From the NCBI GenBank assembly GCA_025506515.1, contig CM046457.1, positions 45,554,445-45,618,444 on the forward strand: a stretch of DNA of 64,000 nt. The letters are read 5' to 3'. This DNA comes from Flaveria trinervia (Eukaryota > Streptophyta > Magnoliopsida > Asterales > Asteraceae). Positions 1 through 12,359 of this stretch are shown here, piece after piece; position 1 is the first letter of the stretch; every line of letters begins with the position of its first letter. The translations under genes were made by a program, and so were the position numbers. Below the pieces are notes generated by a model, which was given only the letters and a program-made list of their open reading frames with translations, did no database searches and was not told the origin of the DNA.

Positions 1-2056
1 TTTATTTTCTCTTCTTTCGTCACCGGCTTCGAAATAATAAATATTCAGGTGTTACAAGCTTCCCAGGCCTAGACCAAATTCTCCAAGTGCTGAAATACAT
101 CAAACTTCCACTATTCACAGATCCGACAGTTTAACTATATCAAGGAATAGTGAAGCTTCAATAAGTGAGTCACCTACTGAGCCTCAAAGCTCATCAGGTG
201 ATTCACCATAACACCAGGCAGAAGGAGGTAGTATTTTGAAGGAACATGCAACTGTTAATACTACCTCACAGCCAACCATCGATGATGTTTCTCATTCATT
301 CAATCATTCCTCATTCAATGACTTTGAAACAATAGCTGGACAGAGTGTTCTAGTTCCTGAATAGAATATGTCCAACCTGGATCTATCTCTGTAACTGGAA
401 GTGATTCCTCGGCTTCGGATTCACAACACTCATCCAACTGAGAACATCACAGGAAATGTCTCTGAGGTGTGAGAACAAGAGGAAGACTCATCAGGGAATG
501 TCTGCTTGTACTCATGCTTTCTATCTCAGATGGAACCCAAGAAGGTAGAAGATGCCTTAAAAGATAGTAGCTGGATTGAATCGATGCAAGAGGAGCTGCT
601 TCAATTCAAGAGACAGAAGGTATGGAACCTATGTCCGCTACCATCTGGTCAAGTACCCATAGGCACCAAATGGGTTTTTTCGAAACAAGAGAGATGATAG
701 AGGCTTGATCATCAAGAATAAGGAAAGACTTGTGGTTCAAGGATACACTCAAGAGGAAGGAACCGATTATACTGATGTCTTCGCACCAGTTGCAAGACTT
801 GAGGCAGTTAGGATCTTCCTTGCTTATGCTGCATCCAAGGACTTCACAGTATACCAACTTGATGTCAAGTGTGCTTTTCTATACGGGGATATAGACAGGG
901 AAGTCTATGTATGCCAACTCCAGGATTTGAAGATCCACAACACCCCAACTATGTGTGCAAATTGGATAAAGCTCTATATGGGCTGCACCAAGCACCTAGG
1001 CTGTGGTATGAGACTCTGTCTCAGTTTCTTTTGACGAATGGCTATACTAGAGGTACCATTAACAAGACTCTCTTCATTAGAAAGTCTGGAAAGGACATCT
1101 TGCTTGTACAAGTCTATGTTGATGATATCATATTTGGTTCCTCAAATGACCAAATGTGCAAGGACTTTGAGAGTATTATGAAGAAGAAGTTTGAGACGAG
1201 CTCCATGGGAAAAATGGACTTTTTCCTTGGAATTCAGGTAAAGCACTGAAGGAAGGGTTCTTCATTAATCAATCTAAATATGTCTCTGACATCTTAGAAA
1301 GATTTGAGATGAAGGATTGCAAGCCTGCCAAGACACCCATACCCGGAAACCATAATCTTTGTCCTGACCTTGAGGGGGAGGATATTGATCAACATCAGTA
1401 TAGGGCAATTATTGGTTCTCTGATGTATCTTACAGCAAGTAGACCTGATATCATGTTTGCTACTTGCATTTGTGCAAGATATCATGCTGCTCCTAAGGTG
1501 TCTCACCTAGCTGCTGTTAAGAGAATCCTCATATACCTCAAATGAGCACCTAAACTAGGTCTTTGGTATCCCAGAAACAAGGATTTTAATCTTTATGGAT
1601 ACTCTGACAGTGACTACGGCGGCTGCAATATTGACAAGAAATCAACATCGGGAGGATGTCAATTTCTTGGTGGAAGGATCATCCCATGGCAATGCAAGAA
1701 ACAATCCTGTGTCTACATCAACTGTTGAAGCTGAATACATTGCTGCAGCTAGCTGCTGTGCTCAACTGCTATGGATTCAAAATCAGATGTTATACTATGG
1801 ATTCAACTTTATGAGTACTCCTGTCCATATTGACAACAACAGTGCTATCTCCATTACTGAAAATCCGGTGAAGCACTCCAAGACTAAGCACATTGACATC
1901 AGGTATCATTTCATTAGAGACATTCATGAGAAAAATCTAATCAAGTTAATCAAAGTTGATTCAAATGAACAATATGCTGATCTGTTTACCAAAGCTTTTG
2001 ATGGACAAAGGTTTAAGTATCTTATAACAGTTATTGGGATGATAAACATTGACTAA
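1..2056 (+). pseudogene. pol C-terminal part of copia A: linker, reverse transcriptase, RNase H
   Basis: The first ~500 bases are a Ser/Thr-rich linker of the kind found between copia integrase and RT. RT starts near 506 (WIESMQEELLQFKRQKVW) and shows TKWVF, LVVQGYTQEEG, FAPVARLEAVR, motif A QLDVKCAFLYG with its aspartate kept, and YVDD at 1115-1126. RNase H follows (1309-2056) with SRPDIMFATC, STVEAEYIAAASC and NPVKHSKTKHIDIRYHFIRD, ending at a stop at 2054-2056. At least four frame changes and one stop (near 1543) split it into short ORFs. Catalytic residues survive, so decay is by frame disruption. The assignment is certain; activity is not expected. Confidence 0.9.
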
Positions 2057-2129
2057 TCTGATCTCTTTTGAAAACTGTTTTAATATGTAGTCTTGTATCA
2101 ATACAATTTAAGCCCTGTTACAAGAAATT

Positions 2130-2420
2130 CTCTCTGAAATTTTCTAAGTGTAAATTCCTTCCGGAGAGAATTAACCTTCGAAAGACACTCTCATATCTTC
2201 TTAAGCATAATTTCTCAAAGGATAACTTTCTTCTCGGAAGAATTTTTGGTCTATGAAGAAGCGATTGATTGCATATCAGATCTACTTTTGAAACTTACAA
2301 ATTCTATATTCGGAAGCAACTCTAACCTTCAGAAGCATATAATTGGCTTCGGAAGTAAAAATTGCCTTCGGAAGACAAGTTACCTTTGGAAATGTTTTAC
2401 ACTTGGAAGAGAGATCTCAC
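2130..2420 (+). repeat. CTTCSGAAG motif array in the pol-aORF spacer of copia A
   Basis: The spacer between the pol stop and the accessory ORF holds dispersed copies and variants of CTTCGGAAG, for example near 2353 and 2373, plus ttccgga, cttcgaaag and ctcggaag. The same 9-mer in both orientations fills U3 of this element's LTR (about 5180-5430). Spacing is irregular, so this is a motif cluster and not a strict tandem repeat. It lies about 150 bp upstream of a TATA-like sequence in front of the aORF. Confidence 0.65.
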
Positions 2421-2563
2421 TGTGTAACGTAAATTTCTTGGGCCCCACACTGTAAAAAGCAAAGATTTTGTTAATGATGTCGGATTATTTAACTGATTTT
2501 TAACCTTACCGCCACTATCATTTCATACACTAAACCATCACATATTACCGCCTCTCCACAATC

Positions 2564-2572
2564 TTTTAAATA
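2564..2572 (+). promoter_or_regulatory. Candidate TATA box upstream of aORF A
   Basis: TTTTAAATA lies about 110 bp upstream of the aORF ATG at 2678, downstream of the spacer motif array. It is weaker than the corresponding boxes in B (12335-12342) and C (43255-43262) and is called mainly because the position matches. Confidence 0.35.
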
Positions 2573-2677
2573 ATCTCGACTATTCACTTTCACTCTCTTA
2601 CTTGCAAACTTTACAGCCCTAGAAATTTCTCCTACTCATATTTACCCAGCTCAAATCATTCCCATTCAACTTTCCAA

Positions 2678-5104
2678 ATGGCCTTCAACCCTCAGCACAA
2701 CCAAGTCGCACTTCTTGATTCATCAAGAGATGCTGACTCCTTAGATATCATCTCTTTCCTAACCCAATCTTCCTACTACAACGCTCTGACTGTTAACCCC
2801 AAATTTACTCAAACCATATGTATGAATTTTGGGCAAATGGTCAGATTGAAACCCTAAATGGGGTTCGTGTCATTCGATCGAGCATCTGTGGCCAGGAGTT
2901 GGTCATTTCTGAATAGCTCATCAGGGAGAATTTAGAGCTTCATGATGAGGGCGCTCCAACGGAATTCCCCAAAGCAGACTTGGACGATTCTTATCTCCAA
3001 ATGGGATATGGAGGAGACGTAACAGGTCAACTGTCCACAAATTTAACTTCTCGTACAAATGGAAGTTCCTGCTACACGTGGTCCTTCACTGCTTGTCGAA
3101 TAAATCCGGAGGATGGGATCAAATCCCATTTGAACTTGGGTGCCTTGTTCATGGGTTGGTAAAACGCCTCCGCTTAAACTGTTCAAGATTTGTGCTGACT
3201 AACCTCATGGGAAATCTTCAGAAGAACACATTCTTCATGTATCCCAGGTTTCTCCAGCATATAATCAACTGTGAGCTAGACCAGAGCACGCTTGTCTGTG
3301 CAGCTGCTCTGACTGCTCCTCAGATGAGGCCGACCATCTTCAAGACTTGAAGAGAGTGTCCACCAACTTCACAGGAAGAGATACTGCACTTCTTCTAGGT
3401 ATGAACTGAGCCAACGGCTCCTGGTGACATCCCTGTTAACCCCACAGGTGATGAACCCACACCAGCAACTACCCCCACTATGCCAACACTACCTTCTCCA
3501 CCCATCACCATCACTATAAGAGACGCCCCAAACGAACCCTTGTTCAATCTACTCTGATTAAACAAGCCCCTCCTGTTCAATCCAAAAAGACTCGAGTGGA
3601 AACATGGGCTCCCACTCAGTCAGAGGTTTCTCCATCCTTCTCTTTTGACCTCAATTTGGGTCTTGAGTCTCCTCAGTCTCAGACCCATAAGCCCACAACC
3701 CAAGCTGAAACCCTCAGGATGAGTCCTTATACTCTCCTGAGTAGCCAACAAAGGACAGCCCCACCAAAGGCTCAATGTCTGTAGACATTGACCAAAGTCC
3801 CGGGTTAGTAGGTTTACCCATCCTATCTTTCACTGACCTTTTATTTAAAACTGATGAAGAGATAACATCTCTCCATGGCCATGAAGTTGATCTACAACAC
3901 CCTCTCCAAGTGCAACAGAGCCCGGAGAAATCCCTTATCTCTAGCCCCCATTAGCAACCAACTGAGGTGAGTCCCACTGATGTGGAGGGGACTCATGTAG
4001 ATTCAGCTGCCACTACAGAAGGTGCCTCAATGGACCTTGTGGATAGCGGTAACATTTCTCAAACTGAATCTACGGCAACCGAGCCCTTTGATGACTCTGA
4101 AAGAGACATCATTGAGCATGGGAAACCAGGGTGCCAAGAACCCACATCTGGTGGTGAGGCTAAACATACTAGGTATGTTACCTCATCTCCCCGTGATTTT
4201 TCGAAAGAAGATGAGGGAAGCATGCAACTCCTCATTCAAGATCTTCTTTCTAAAGTCTCAAACCTTGAATCTCAGGTTAGGACTTTAGAGGCAAGATCTG
4301 CCACTGTAGAAGACTCCGTTAACATTACCTATGTAGACGGATCTTCAAGTTCCCTCACAAGAGACAGATTCCTTGATTTGCCTAGAGGAACTTTGGACCA
4401 TGCTGCAAGACTTTTAGGCTCAATTCAAACTCTTTAAATGAGGAAGAAAAGAAGCTCAGAAGGAAACTGGTGACTCTACTGGATACAAGAAAAGAGGACA
4501 AGATTCCTAGTCAGCCTCTTATGCCTAGAAAGATGATAATCCAGTGGAGGTTCGATGAACCTTCTCACAACTTTGTTATGGAAAGAGAGAATGGTGAAAT
4601 CAACAGACTCAATGCAACCTCTCTGTTACACTCAAGCAGATTTGACATTGCTGAGTTAGCAGAGAAACCATTCTCTAACCCCTCCAACTCTTAAACTGCT
4701 GCGCTCGTCAGAAATCATCTTAGCAGTCTTCATTTGGCTGAGCTAACTGCAAAAGCAAAGATTGAAGAAGAGTTGAAGTTGAGAAGACAGGAAGACAAGG
4801 AAAGATCTCCCACCAAAGGTGCTGCCTTTCTACAGATGGTGGAAGGTCCTGAATTGGAACCTATAGTTTGATGGGAATATGATTACAGTTCCCATCAACT
4901 AACTCTTTTCAGAGGGCAACAACAAAGGGTACATGTTATCCAAGGTGACAGACTGGATTTCCTGTCTACCAAGGATCCGTACAAGCTTCTCAGCACCACA
5001 TTAGGAAGAACAAGGAAACAAACAAATATTTGCTCTCCTTGGTGCTGAAAGTTTTGAGAAGTCGAGGTAAGTGAAGTTTTGGTAGCATCAGCCTAAGGGG
5101 AGTT
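2678..5104 (+). pseudogene. Accessory ORF (aORF) of copia A, unknown function
   Basis: Not pol and not gag. It starts with MAFNPQHNQVALL (2678) and contains the conserved core FFMYPRFLQHIINCELDQ (about 3233-3285). A Pro/Thr/Ser-rich middle follows, then a predicted coiled coil (about 4200-4300; LLSKVSNLESQVRTLEAR) and a Trp/Tyr-containing C-terminal part. The start context resembles ORFs I recall from Asteraceae repeat annotation, sometimes labelled 'synaptobrevin, longin-like'; I regard that label as unproven. Several frameshifts and stops occur, including TGA just before WEYDY near 4869. After the stop at 5046 the same frame still aligns with the B and D C-termini (GEFVG) into the LTR. Function unknown. 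Confidence 0.7.
5095..5104 (+). other. Polypurine tract of copia A
   Basis: AAGGGGAGTT directly abuts the 3' LTR start TGTTGG; it is the plus-strand DNA synthesis primer site expected there. Confidence 0.8.
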
Positions 5105-5960
5105 TGTTGGATCAAGAAGAAGGCTAATGCAACCAAAACTAGATCACTTAAGTTATTTTGGTGCTGCATGCAAAGGCTTCCGAAGCTTGTCATGGAACTT
5201 CCGAAGGTTGTAGAGTTCTTCCGAAGACAAAGGAAAAGTCCAACTTTCAAAGACAGAACTTTACTTCCGAAGACAGATGCATACTTCCGAAGTTCAAGAC
5301 TTAGAAGAATAAAGTAAAGACCACTTCCGAAGTATGATGAATAAAAGAAGTCTCCAAGTCTTGGAAGAAGCAGCCTCTTCCGAAGTATAAAGTGGCTTCG
5401 GAAGTACTTACTCTTCCGAAGCCATTTAACCTTCGGAAGACACTGCTATAACCAGTGGACACAAGTATGGTCTCTGACACTCTGCTACAGACTTCTGATA
5501 CAGCATGGCTTCTTCCTAAAGAACCATGTTGTTGACCATACTTTATTCCACTGTTTACCTTTTCATGATAGTACAGTTGCCATCTTTAGTTGGTGATAAA
5601 AGGTAAGTCAGGGACATGTCCTGACTACCAAATCTCAGATAAGACTTTATCTAAGATACCTTAACTATAGTCTTGTAGTATAGGCTTTAGCTAAAGGATC
5701 CCAGCTGGTATCAAAGTATATCCGGCTGTAGATAGTATTATATATAGGTTCTCCTTATAACTCATAGAAATAATCATCTGCTTGTAAGAGTCTTTGTATC
5801 TTGAGTTGAGAATCAATATATAAAGTATCTTGAAATTATCTTTCTGTGTTCTCGGTTACTTTTCATATTGTGATCAACTCTTATTGATTCTTACCCGAGT
5901 GTGATTCTAGGTGAGATTGAGAGGAAACATTGTGTTTAAGTGACAAACACCGATCCTGCA
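5105..5960 (+). repeat. 3' LTR of copia A
   Basis: An 856-bp LTR beginning TGTTGG and ending CCTGCA. U3 carries many CTTCCGAAG/CTTCGGAAG copies (about 5180-5430). A TATA-like TATTATATATAG lies at about 5737-5746, downstream of the array, and the R-U5 region follows. The segment around cagctggtatcaaagtat resembles the solo LTR at 58086-58750, showing that the two are related families. Confidence 0.85.
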
Positions 5961-6413
5961 ATAATAACTAGTCAAATATTTTATTACAATGAAACATAAA
6001 CTCAAAATAAACATAATATTTATCTTTTCATGTTTCTAAGTCTAAGTGCTAATGTGAGTATGTAGAAGTCCACGAAGCTTCATATCCTGAAATCATGTGT
6101 AAGATTATGAGTCAGCTAATAATTAGACGGTGAGTAATCACACGTTTGCATACATAGATATATAGTATAAAGTGCTTGAAACAACTCAATTATCATGGCA
6201 ATATCAAGAATTATAATATAATAGTGTAACATAAAAGACAAGCCAAATCTAATAACTAAATTAACTCGGCTCGCCAAACAAATCCTTATGAATATGTATG
6301 AATTTGGTTTCAATCACCATTGAATAATCAAATGCGATGAGTTTGTCAAACCAATAGATCTATCATTGTTGTCATGCTTTGTATAAATTAATGATTGTAC
6401 TAGCATTTATTTT
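5961..6413. other. Flanking DNA between elements A and G1
   Basis: AT-rich sequence without a convincing ORF or repeat. It begins with the possible right target duplication of A (ataat) and ends with the left target duplication of G1 (atttt, 6409-6413). Confidence 0.6.
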
Positions 6414-7933
6414 TGTCACACCCTCAAAATCCACTTGCAGAGTTTTACCGCGAGGCGTGTGAACAAACCAGGATCACAGTCAATAGTTACTCAGAACGAC
6501 TCTATATGCCATAATTTAAACAAAATCAACCAAAATACAAACTTTAAACAATGCGGAAGCGTTTTGAAAACAACCCAAGGCAATGAAAGTATAACTATGG
6601 CAAAACAGGTGCCAACCCAAAAGAGTAAACCATAATTATTAAAATACTAAAATTGTCTTGAAGATCGTGTCTTAGAATGCAGTGAACCATGCAGTGCTCC
6701 TATGGCAAGCAAGCTAATGACCTGAGAATAGCATACTAAAAATGTCAACACGATGGTTGGTGAGTTCAAGATATTCAAACATAAACAGTTTAATAATAGC
6801 GATATAAAAGAAGTGCATTGTAACAGATAGTTAGTCCATTAATAGTAAATATTATTTCATAGTGATTTCGCATTTGAAGCTGACTGTGTTACGTTGTTGC
6901 CTCCTGCCACGACTTAACAGGTCGTGACAATGTTCATAGGACAAATTGCACCTGGTTGACCTCGAGTCACACAGGTGGGGCTCGTCAGACCCAGTAGTAC
7001 TACCCAAATTTCTCCACTATTCAATATTAACAATTCGAAAGTGTGAGGACTTTTCCATGATATCAACACTATATAATATTATACACAACTTGAATATATA
7101 AAGCGTTTGTGATTTACCAGCATGCTATCTCCCCCAAAAGAGATTAAATAAAGAGTGGGGCATGAACTCACCTGATATGCGTATAGATAACTAGGGTTTG
7201 ACTTGCAACAGAATAGACAGACAACCTTCAGAGGTACCTAGATCATATAAGTGCATGAGTACGTGTAATCAAAGAACATGTAAACCCTAAGTACACTACA
7301 ACCAGGACTCAAGATTTCAAACAAAACAGACATGTTTGACCTAGTTGACCCGTTTGACCCGTTGGTGACTTTATGTGTTGTAAACCATTCAAGTAATCAT
7401 ACACATGTATCATACATTGTTATCATTCAAACATCATACGTATGCTATATCATCCAGGTGTACACTTAGATCATCACAACAAGTATCATACAGGTCATGC
7501 GAATCTAAACATTAACATATCACTAGTTATAACACAACTAACATGTCACACAAAGATAAACCATTCACCACATGCCATGTGAAGCCACTCATGACTTCAC
7601 ATCCTAACCCTGCCATTCCTACTAAGTAGGGGCCTCAGATTTGCACGCGTGTATATGACCATAACTATATTCATTATCAATATGCTTTGCATTCAACAAC
7701 TTCCAACAATCAATTACCATCCCAAACATGATGTCCTATACTAAACCACATCTAAATCATACATGATCATAAGTGTCCAAATATCATTCAGATTATCCCA
7801 ACATCACATACAACCAATTATCATATTCTACCACTTAGAATCATCCATGTCTACTAACATGCTCCTAACATCCCAATTATGTTCAAACTACCATCTTTCA
7901 CATTTTACATAAATAAGTTTCCCTTTTGGGAAG
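6414..7933 (-). repeat. 3' LTR of G1, outer segment
   Basis: Aligns throughout with 27450-28986 of the other LTR, for example the shared ttgacctagttgacc blocks. It is interrupted at 7933 by copia B; the last five bases (ggaag) are one copy of the B target duplication. ORFs in this stretch are short and not conserved in frame between the two LTRs. Confidence 0.92.
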
Positions 7934-8760
7934 TGACAGGATCAGTGATCACAGTTTGATGTAACAGAATAAACGCAGCGGAATACAAACACGATTAGAC
8001 AAATTGTAGCAAGCTAACAATATGTGAGCATTAAGATCGCATACAGTTATTGGAGAGTATGTATTTCTGATTTCTGGGAATGTTTATAGATGAAGAATAT
8101 TTCTAATCGAATCAATCATTCATTCCATTCAATTCATCATTTCATTCAATCATTACAATAGGTTGTCACTCCTTATATAGAGTGCAACAGTCACTGCTGT
8201 TATCACGGAAAGTGACAACTGGCAGATCCAATACAGAAATAACTAATTCTTAACAAACTACTGAAATGTTCACAACTACTGAGAACATATCAGCAAGTTA
8301 AGTACAAAATATAAAACTACTGAAACTACAACGACTGAAGAACAAGCTCTTCAGTCGTTTTACAAAACTACTGAAACAAAGAAAATAAAACTACTGATAT
8401 CACAACTACTGAAGAAGTACTCTTCAGCAGTTGTGACAAACTACTGAGGCTTCAGTACTTGATCTTCAGACTTTGACCTTCAGGCGTTTCATCAGCTGAT
8501 GACTTCAGTAGATATCATCAGCTGATGTCTTCAGTCTTTGTCTTTAGACTTTGTACATCAGTTGTTGATCTTCAGCACTTGTGAACTCTTCAGCTGTTGT
8601 ACTTCAGTACTTTGGTCTTTCAGCTTCAGCACTTGTGTCTTCAGCTGTTGAAGTCTTCAGCACTTGTCAAACTACTGATGAGGCTTTCAGCAGTTGTTGT
8701 GATACCGTGTGGGACTTAGAGGTTTTCTGATCTTGGCTCATTGGTTCTTTTGGTCCAACA
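7934..8760 (-). repeat. 3' LTR of copia B
   Basis: 827 bp, pairs with 19427-20241. It contains a TATA box on the minus strand at 8172-8179 (TATATAAG) and, upstream of it in transcription sense (about 8260-8700), many AACTACTGA / TCAGTAGTT / CAGCTGTTG motifs. It carries about 24 bp near 8356 (between cttcag and aaagaaaat) that the other LTR lacks. The C-terminus of aORF B reads into this LTR to 8667. Confidence 0.93.
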
Positions 8761-11700
8761 AACTCCCCCTGAACCAATGCAGCCAAAACCTCTAACTTAT
8801 TTATACTCCCACTTATTGATGGCAAAAATGTTGGTCTTTTTCCTTCTTGATCAGTAGAGAAGATGACCCATGTACGCTCCGGCCTGGGAAGAACCTCAAA
8901 TATTTGTTTGGCAGAGTATGAATGGGAACTCTGTTTTGGGGAACTGGACACAGAGTTGTTATCCCATTCATGAGATTCACTTCCCCATAATGAGTCTGTA
9001 CGACTCTCTTGTGTAGGCCTCAAGGAAGGTGATTTGTTCCTCCATGGTTAGCTCTTCAGCACCTCCTTCAAACAATGATTCCGGCCCATAATACTCAGAC
9101 AGTATTTGGCCTGTTTCCCATTCTTTAGCTCCACAGTTGTTATTATTCTGTAAGCAAACTCATCCGGTGATTACCCTCTAGGAACAACTGGAGCTCATTT
9201 TTCCTGACTTCCTCAAGCCTCTTGTAAACTAACCCCTTTTTCACTATTTTGTTTTCCAGCATCTTCTGAGGGGTTAGATTAGCTTTGTAGGCCTTCTTGA
9301 AGTCTTCTAGGATTTCCCAGGGTGAAACTACAAAGACCAGAGAGATCACTTCATCTACGATCTTTTTCACCTGGCCAATGTATCTCCGAGGTATATTGTT
9401 CTTATGAATTCTGTGAGAGACCCTGGGATCAGGCCAAATCCTCACTCTTTCCTTTTGATATTGAAAGGTATGCCTGAGAGTGTAAAGTCTGAGGGCTTGC
9501 TCCTTCATATTGATGATGGAAGATGTGGCTGCATAAGCTTTGTCAACTCTCTTCAGCAATTCCTCATCATGCTGTTTATGAAGCTCTTCTTCTTCTAGCT
9601 TCACTTTAACCATTTGTCTCTGGACTTCAGGAGTAATTGCTGAGGAGTGACTTGTGGCCTTAGGCAACTGAATCACAGCTGATAGCGGCAGCCTGTCTTC
9701 ATCATCTTCTTCATCTTCTTCTAGCCTCAATATCCTTCTCTTCTTCTTCAAGGGTATATCATCGGCTATGGGTTTTGAGGGTAAGGGAGTTGGTTTGGTG
9801 GGTTGTGTTTTGGGTGGTTTTGGTGTGGAATGTTGACAGGCTGTGCTAGCATCCTTGAGGTGAGTGTGGCTTTTGATTGCTTTGCTAGCTCAGTCCTGCT
9901 CCCAGCACCCACTTCATTCAAAGCTTCAATAACAAGCCCCTTAGTGTATGCTTCAGACGAACAGATCTTGGTGGTGATTGCCAAGATACTGTCCCTGGAC
10001 CAAGCTTTGATCTCAATCATTGATCTTCCAAGATATTTTGCAATAAATCTTATCATGATTTCTAGCCTTTCTCTTTCTAACACTTCATAACTTGCCCATC
10101 TATTCTGGATTTCTTCAATCTCTAGTCGTCGAATCTCAGAGTCAAGTTTGTTGGTGTCATGACCTTGCCTGAACAGCTGATCAATGATGTTGTCCATTGA
10201 TCTACTGTGTTCGGCATCAGCCTCTTTTATCAGTAGCTCCAAGGCTTTATCTTCAGCAATGTGCTCATCAGCACCTTTCTTTCGCTTGTAGGTGAGCATT
10301 GGTTGCTGTTCTTTCTCCTCCTTTTGGGCTTGCTTCGCTTCCTTCTTTTCCTCGGATCTTTTCCTCTTCTGTTCTTTCACTGCAGGACTCTCCCCCTTTT
10401 TGGTTGCATTGGAGGAAGGGGTTGAGACCGCAGAAAGAGTCTTGTGGACAGCAGCATCAACCAAGGGCTGTAATGTTGAGGAAAGCCTCTCATCAAGGGC
10501 TTTGATCACTATATCAGTGATTAGGGGGTGATGAGAGGAGGGAATTTTTGAGTGCAGCACCTATTTGCTCAGGAGGGTTCTGTTCCTGAGAAGTAGGGCC
10601 TGAAGCGAGGCAGGTGGTTGATTTTGGGTGGCTCTGTATTTGGGAAACCTTCAAGGGAAGGTGCCATCTGTGGGTGTATGAGGGTGGCAGATGGACTTGC
10701 ATCCTGAGACATCTTGGCCAGCAGCTCTTTGAGTCTGCTAACCTCATCCTCTAGAATGGTGTTTTGAGCAACTACATCGTAGAAGAAGCTCAGGTCATCA
10801 TCAGTTGATACTGAATCACCTGACCTCCTGCTTAGAGCAGGATGTACATGCACTGGGTGTAGACCAGTTGGTGCATGTGCCCCTTGTGCTTGGTACTGGG
10901 GACTTCCAGCCTCAGGACAATGTCCATCATCAGCAGTTGCCTCTAGGGAGGTCTTAGCAATGTTACCAGCCTCACTCTGGTCATGTGCTGAGTCAGAGGA
11001 GGTGGCAGCCTCACTAGATATTCTAAGCTCCTTCTCTACACCAGGAGATAGAATTGGGAACCCCTGTGCTGTGGGTTCTCAGGTGCACTGTGTTCCTCCC
11101 CCTCAATTGTAGAGGTATTCCCAGTAATAAGTGGTTTCTGGGGAGGGGGTGAGGAGTGCAATTGAGTCAGCACTTGAGCAACTATAAAGTTGGGCTGTGA
11201 GGGGCGGTTGTTTGGGGTACGGGGGTAGAAGCAGTGTGCACCTGGGGTGGATGGTGCTCTTCAATGGCAATCTCCTCAAGTGAGGAAGATCCCAGATAAG
11301 TAGGTGCCCCTTGGGTTGCTGCAGGCTCCTGTTGAGAGGAAGCCTGAGCGGCTGTGACTGGAGGAGTCATGGTATCCACTAGGGGGTTTGGACTAGTGGA
11401 TATATCCTGCGTTTGTTGTGCAGGAGCATCCTCAGGGGACTCAATTCCCTGAGTAGCCATTTTGGGTTTCTTTTTGGTGGTTTGGTGGGGACATTGGATT
11501 TGGAGGTGGTGGCTGTGGGTTCCAGCTGCGTGGGTTTTCGCAGCTTGGCAGCCAGTTTGAGTGTCCGGTCAGAGTTGTGCCGGGAGTATACTTCTGGCAA
11601 AACAGCCGTAGCAGGGACTCCCAAGCCAACAAGTCCCTCAGCATTAAGCTGGTCTATTATAATGGCCATTATGAACCGTGGATAGAGTATCCAACGGTTG

Positions 11701-12268
11701 GCAGTTAGTTTTTGAGCCATATCTTTGAGCTCTGAAAATATTAATTCTGAAAAATTCAGTGGTTGTTGCTCAAGGATAGAATACATTACCTGCTGCCATT
11801 TGGTGGACATTTGATCCCAAGACGATGTCTTAGGGGCCAACATACATTGACCATGTGAAAGATCAGGCGCTCAGCGTCATTAAAGTGTTTCTTCATGATG
11901 GTGGTGGCATTGAGATCACCTTGATATCCATGCTGAGCAAATGATAGATCTATGGTGCCCTTCGGATATCCAGCAGGAGAGGTAGCATCACTCAGTTGAA
12001 GAATTTTACGGATTGTTGCAGGAGTAATCACTACTTCTTTGTGGTTGACGACTGACCGGAGGGATCGTGTGTTGCTCTCCTCAGTAGTACATTAACGTTC
12101 ATCCAAAATTGGTTCAAGGATTCGGTATGTAAAACGGTTCAGAAGGAATGCCTTGTTGTATTGGGACTGAACCATAAGATCGATAGCAGTATCGAACTTA
12201 GTCCAGATCGGCGATTTTGTGAGGTAGGCAACACAGTTGTGTCGCGGTTTAATTTGCATAGACGCCAT
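8667..12268 (-). pseudogene. Accessory ORF (aORF) of copia B, unknown function
   Basis: About 1,200 codons downstream of pol. The start MASMQIKPRHNCVAYL (ATG at 12268) lies 67 bp after a TATA box. In order: an N-terminal globular part; the core LNFSELIFSELKDMAQ...WILYPRFIMAIIIDQL (about 11620-11780); a Pro/Ser/Thr-rich stretch; a Lys/Glu-rich basic block (KRKRSEEKKEAKQAQKEEKE, about 10320-10380) that could be a nuclear signal or coiled coil; an acidic tract (LEEDEEDDEDRLP, about 9690-9725); and a C-terminal domain with VVSPWEILEDFKKAY. The frame continues through the PPT (LAALVQGEFVGPK) and stops inside the LTR. At least six frame breaks. It is homologous to aORF D over its last two thirds. 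Function unknown; an env-like role is not supported by any clear signal peptide or membrane segment. Confidence 0.75.
8761..8772 (-). other. Polypurine tract of copia B
   Basis: On the minus strand this reads TCAGGGGGAGTT immediately before TGTTGG. The same tract occurs in copia D at 54487-54498. Both lie inside the aORF reading frame (VQGEF). Confidence 0.85.
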
Positions 12269-12334
12269 GGAAATTTGTTTTGGAGAGGAACGTTAGGTTT
12301 GAAGAAGATAAAGCATGGAGAGCTCAGGTTAGGG

Positions 12335-12342
12335 TATTTATA
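12335..12342 (-). promoter_or_regulatory. Candidate internal TATA box for aORF B
   Basis: The minus strand reads CCCTATAAATACCC, a near-consensus plant TATA box 67 bp upstream of the aORF ATG and directly downstream of the 690-bp motif array. The LTR of copia C has CCTATAAATACC at 61303-61312, so the same core-promoter form is used by an LTR here. Confidence 0.55.
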
Positions 12343-12359
12343 GGGTACGGGTGAGGAAA

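Larger units (their letters stand above)
1..5960 (+). mobile_element. Copia element A, 3' portion (5' end outside window)
   Basis: Plus-strand Ty1/copia element entered in the pol linker. In order it shows the end of pol (RT with YVDD, then RNase H), a spacer with CTTCSGAAG motifs, an accessory ORF, a polypurine tract and a 3' LTR starting TGTTGG and ending CCTGCA. The next five bases (5961-5965, ataat) would be the right target duplication, but the left copy is outside the window. All reading frames are interrupted, so this copy is inactive as given. The layout matches elements B and C, which supports assigning the aORF to the element and not to a neighbour. Confidence 0.88.

Noticed and set aside
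1059..2056. Independent small plus-strand genes in 1-2.1 kb
   Set aside because: Each matches a successive piece of one RT-RNase H frame split by indels.
8667..12268. aORF as an envelope gene
   Set aside because: No signal peptide, membrane segment or glycoprotein-like Cys pattern visible; the composition is soluble, charged and low-complexity.
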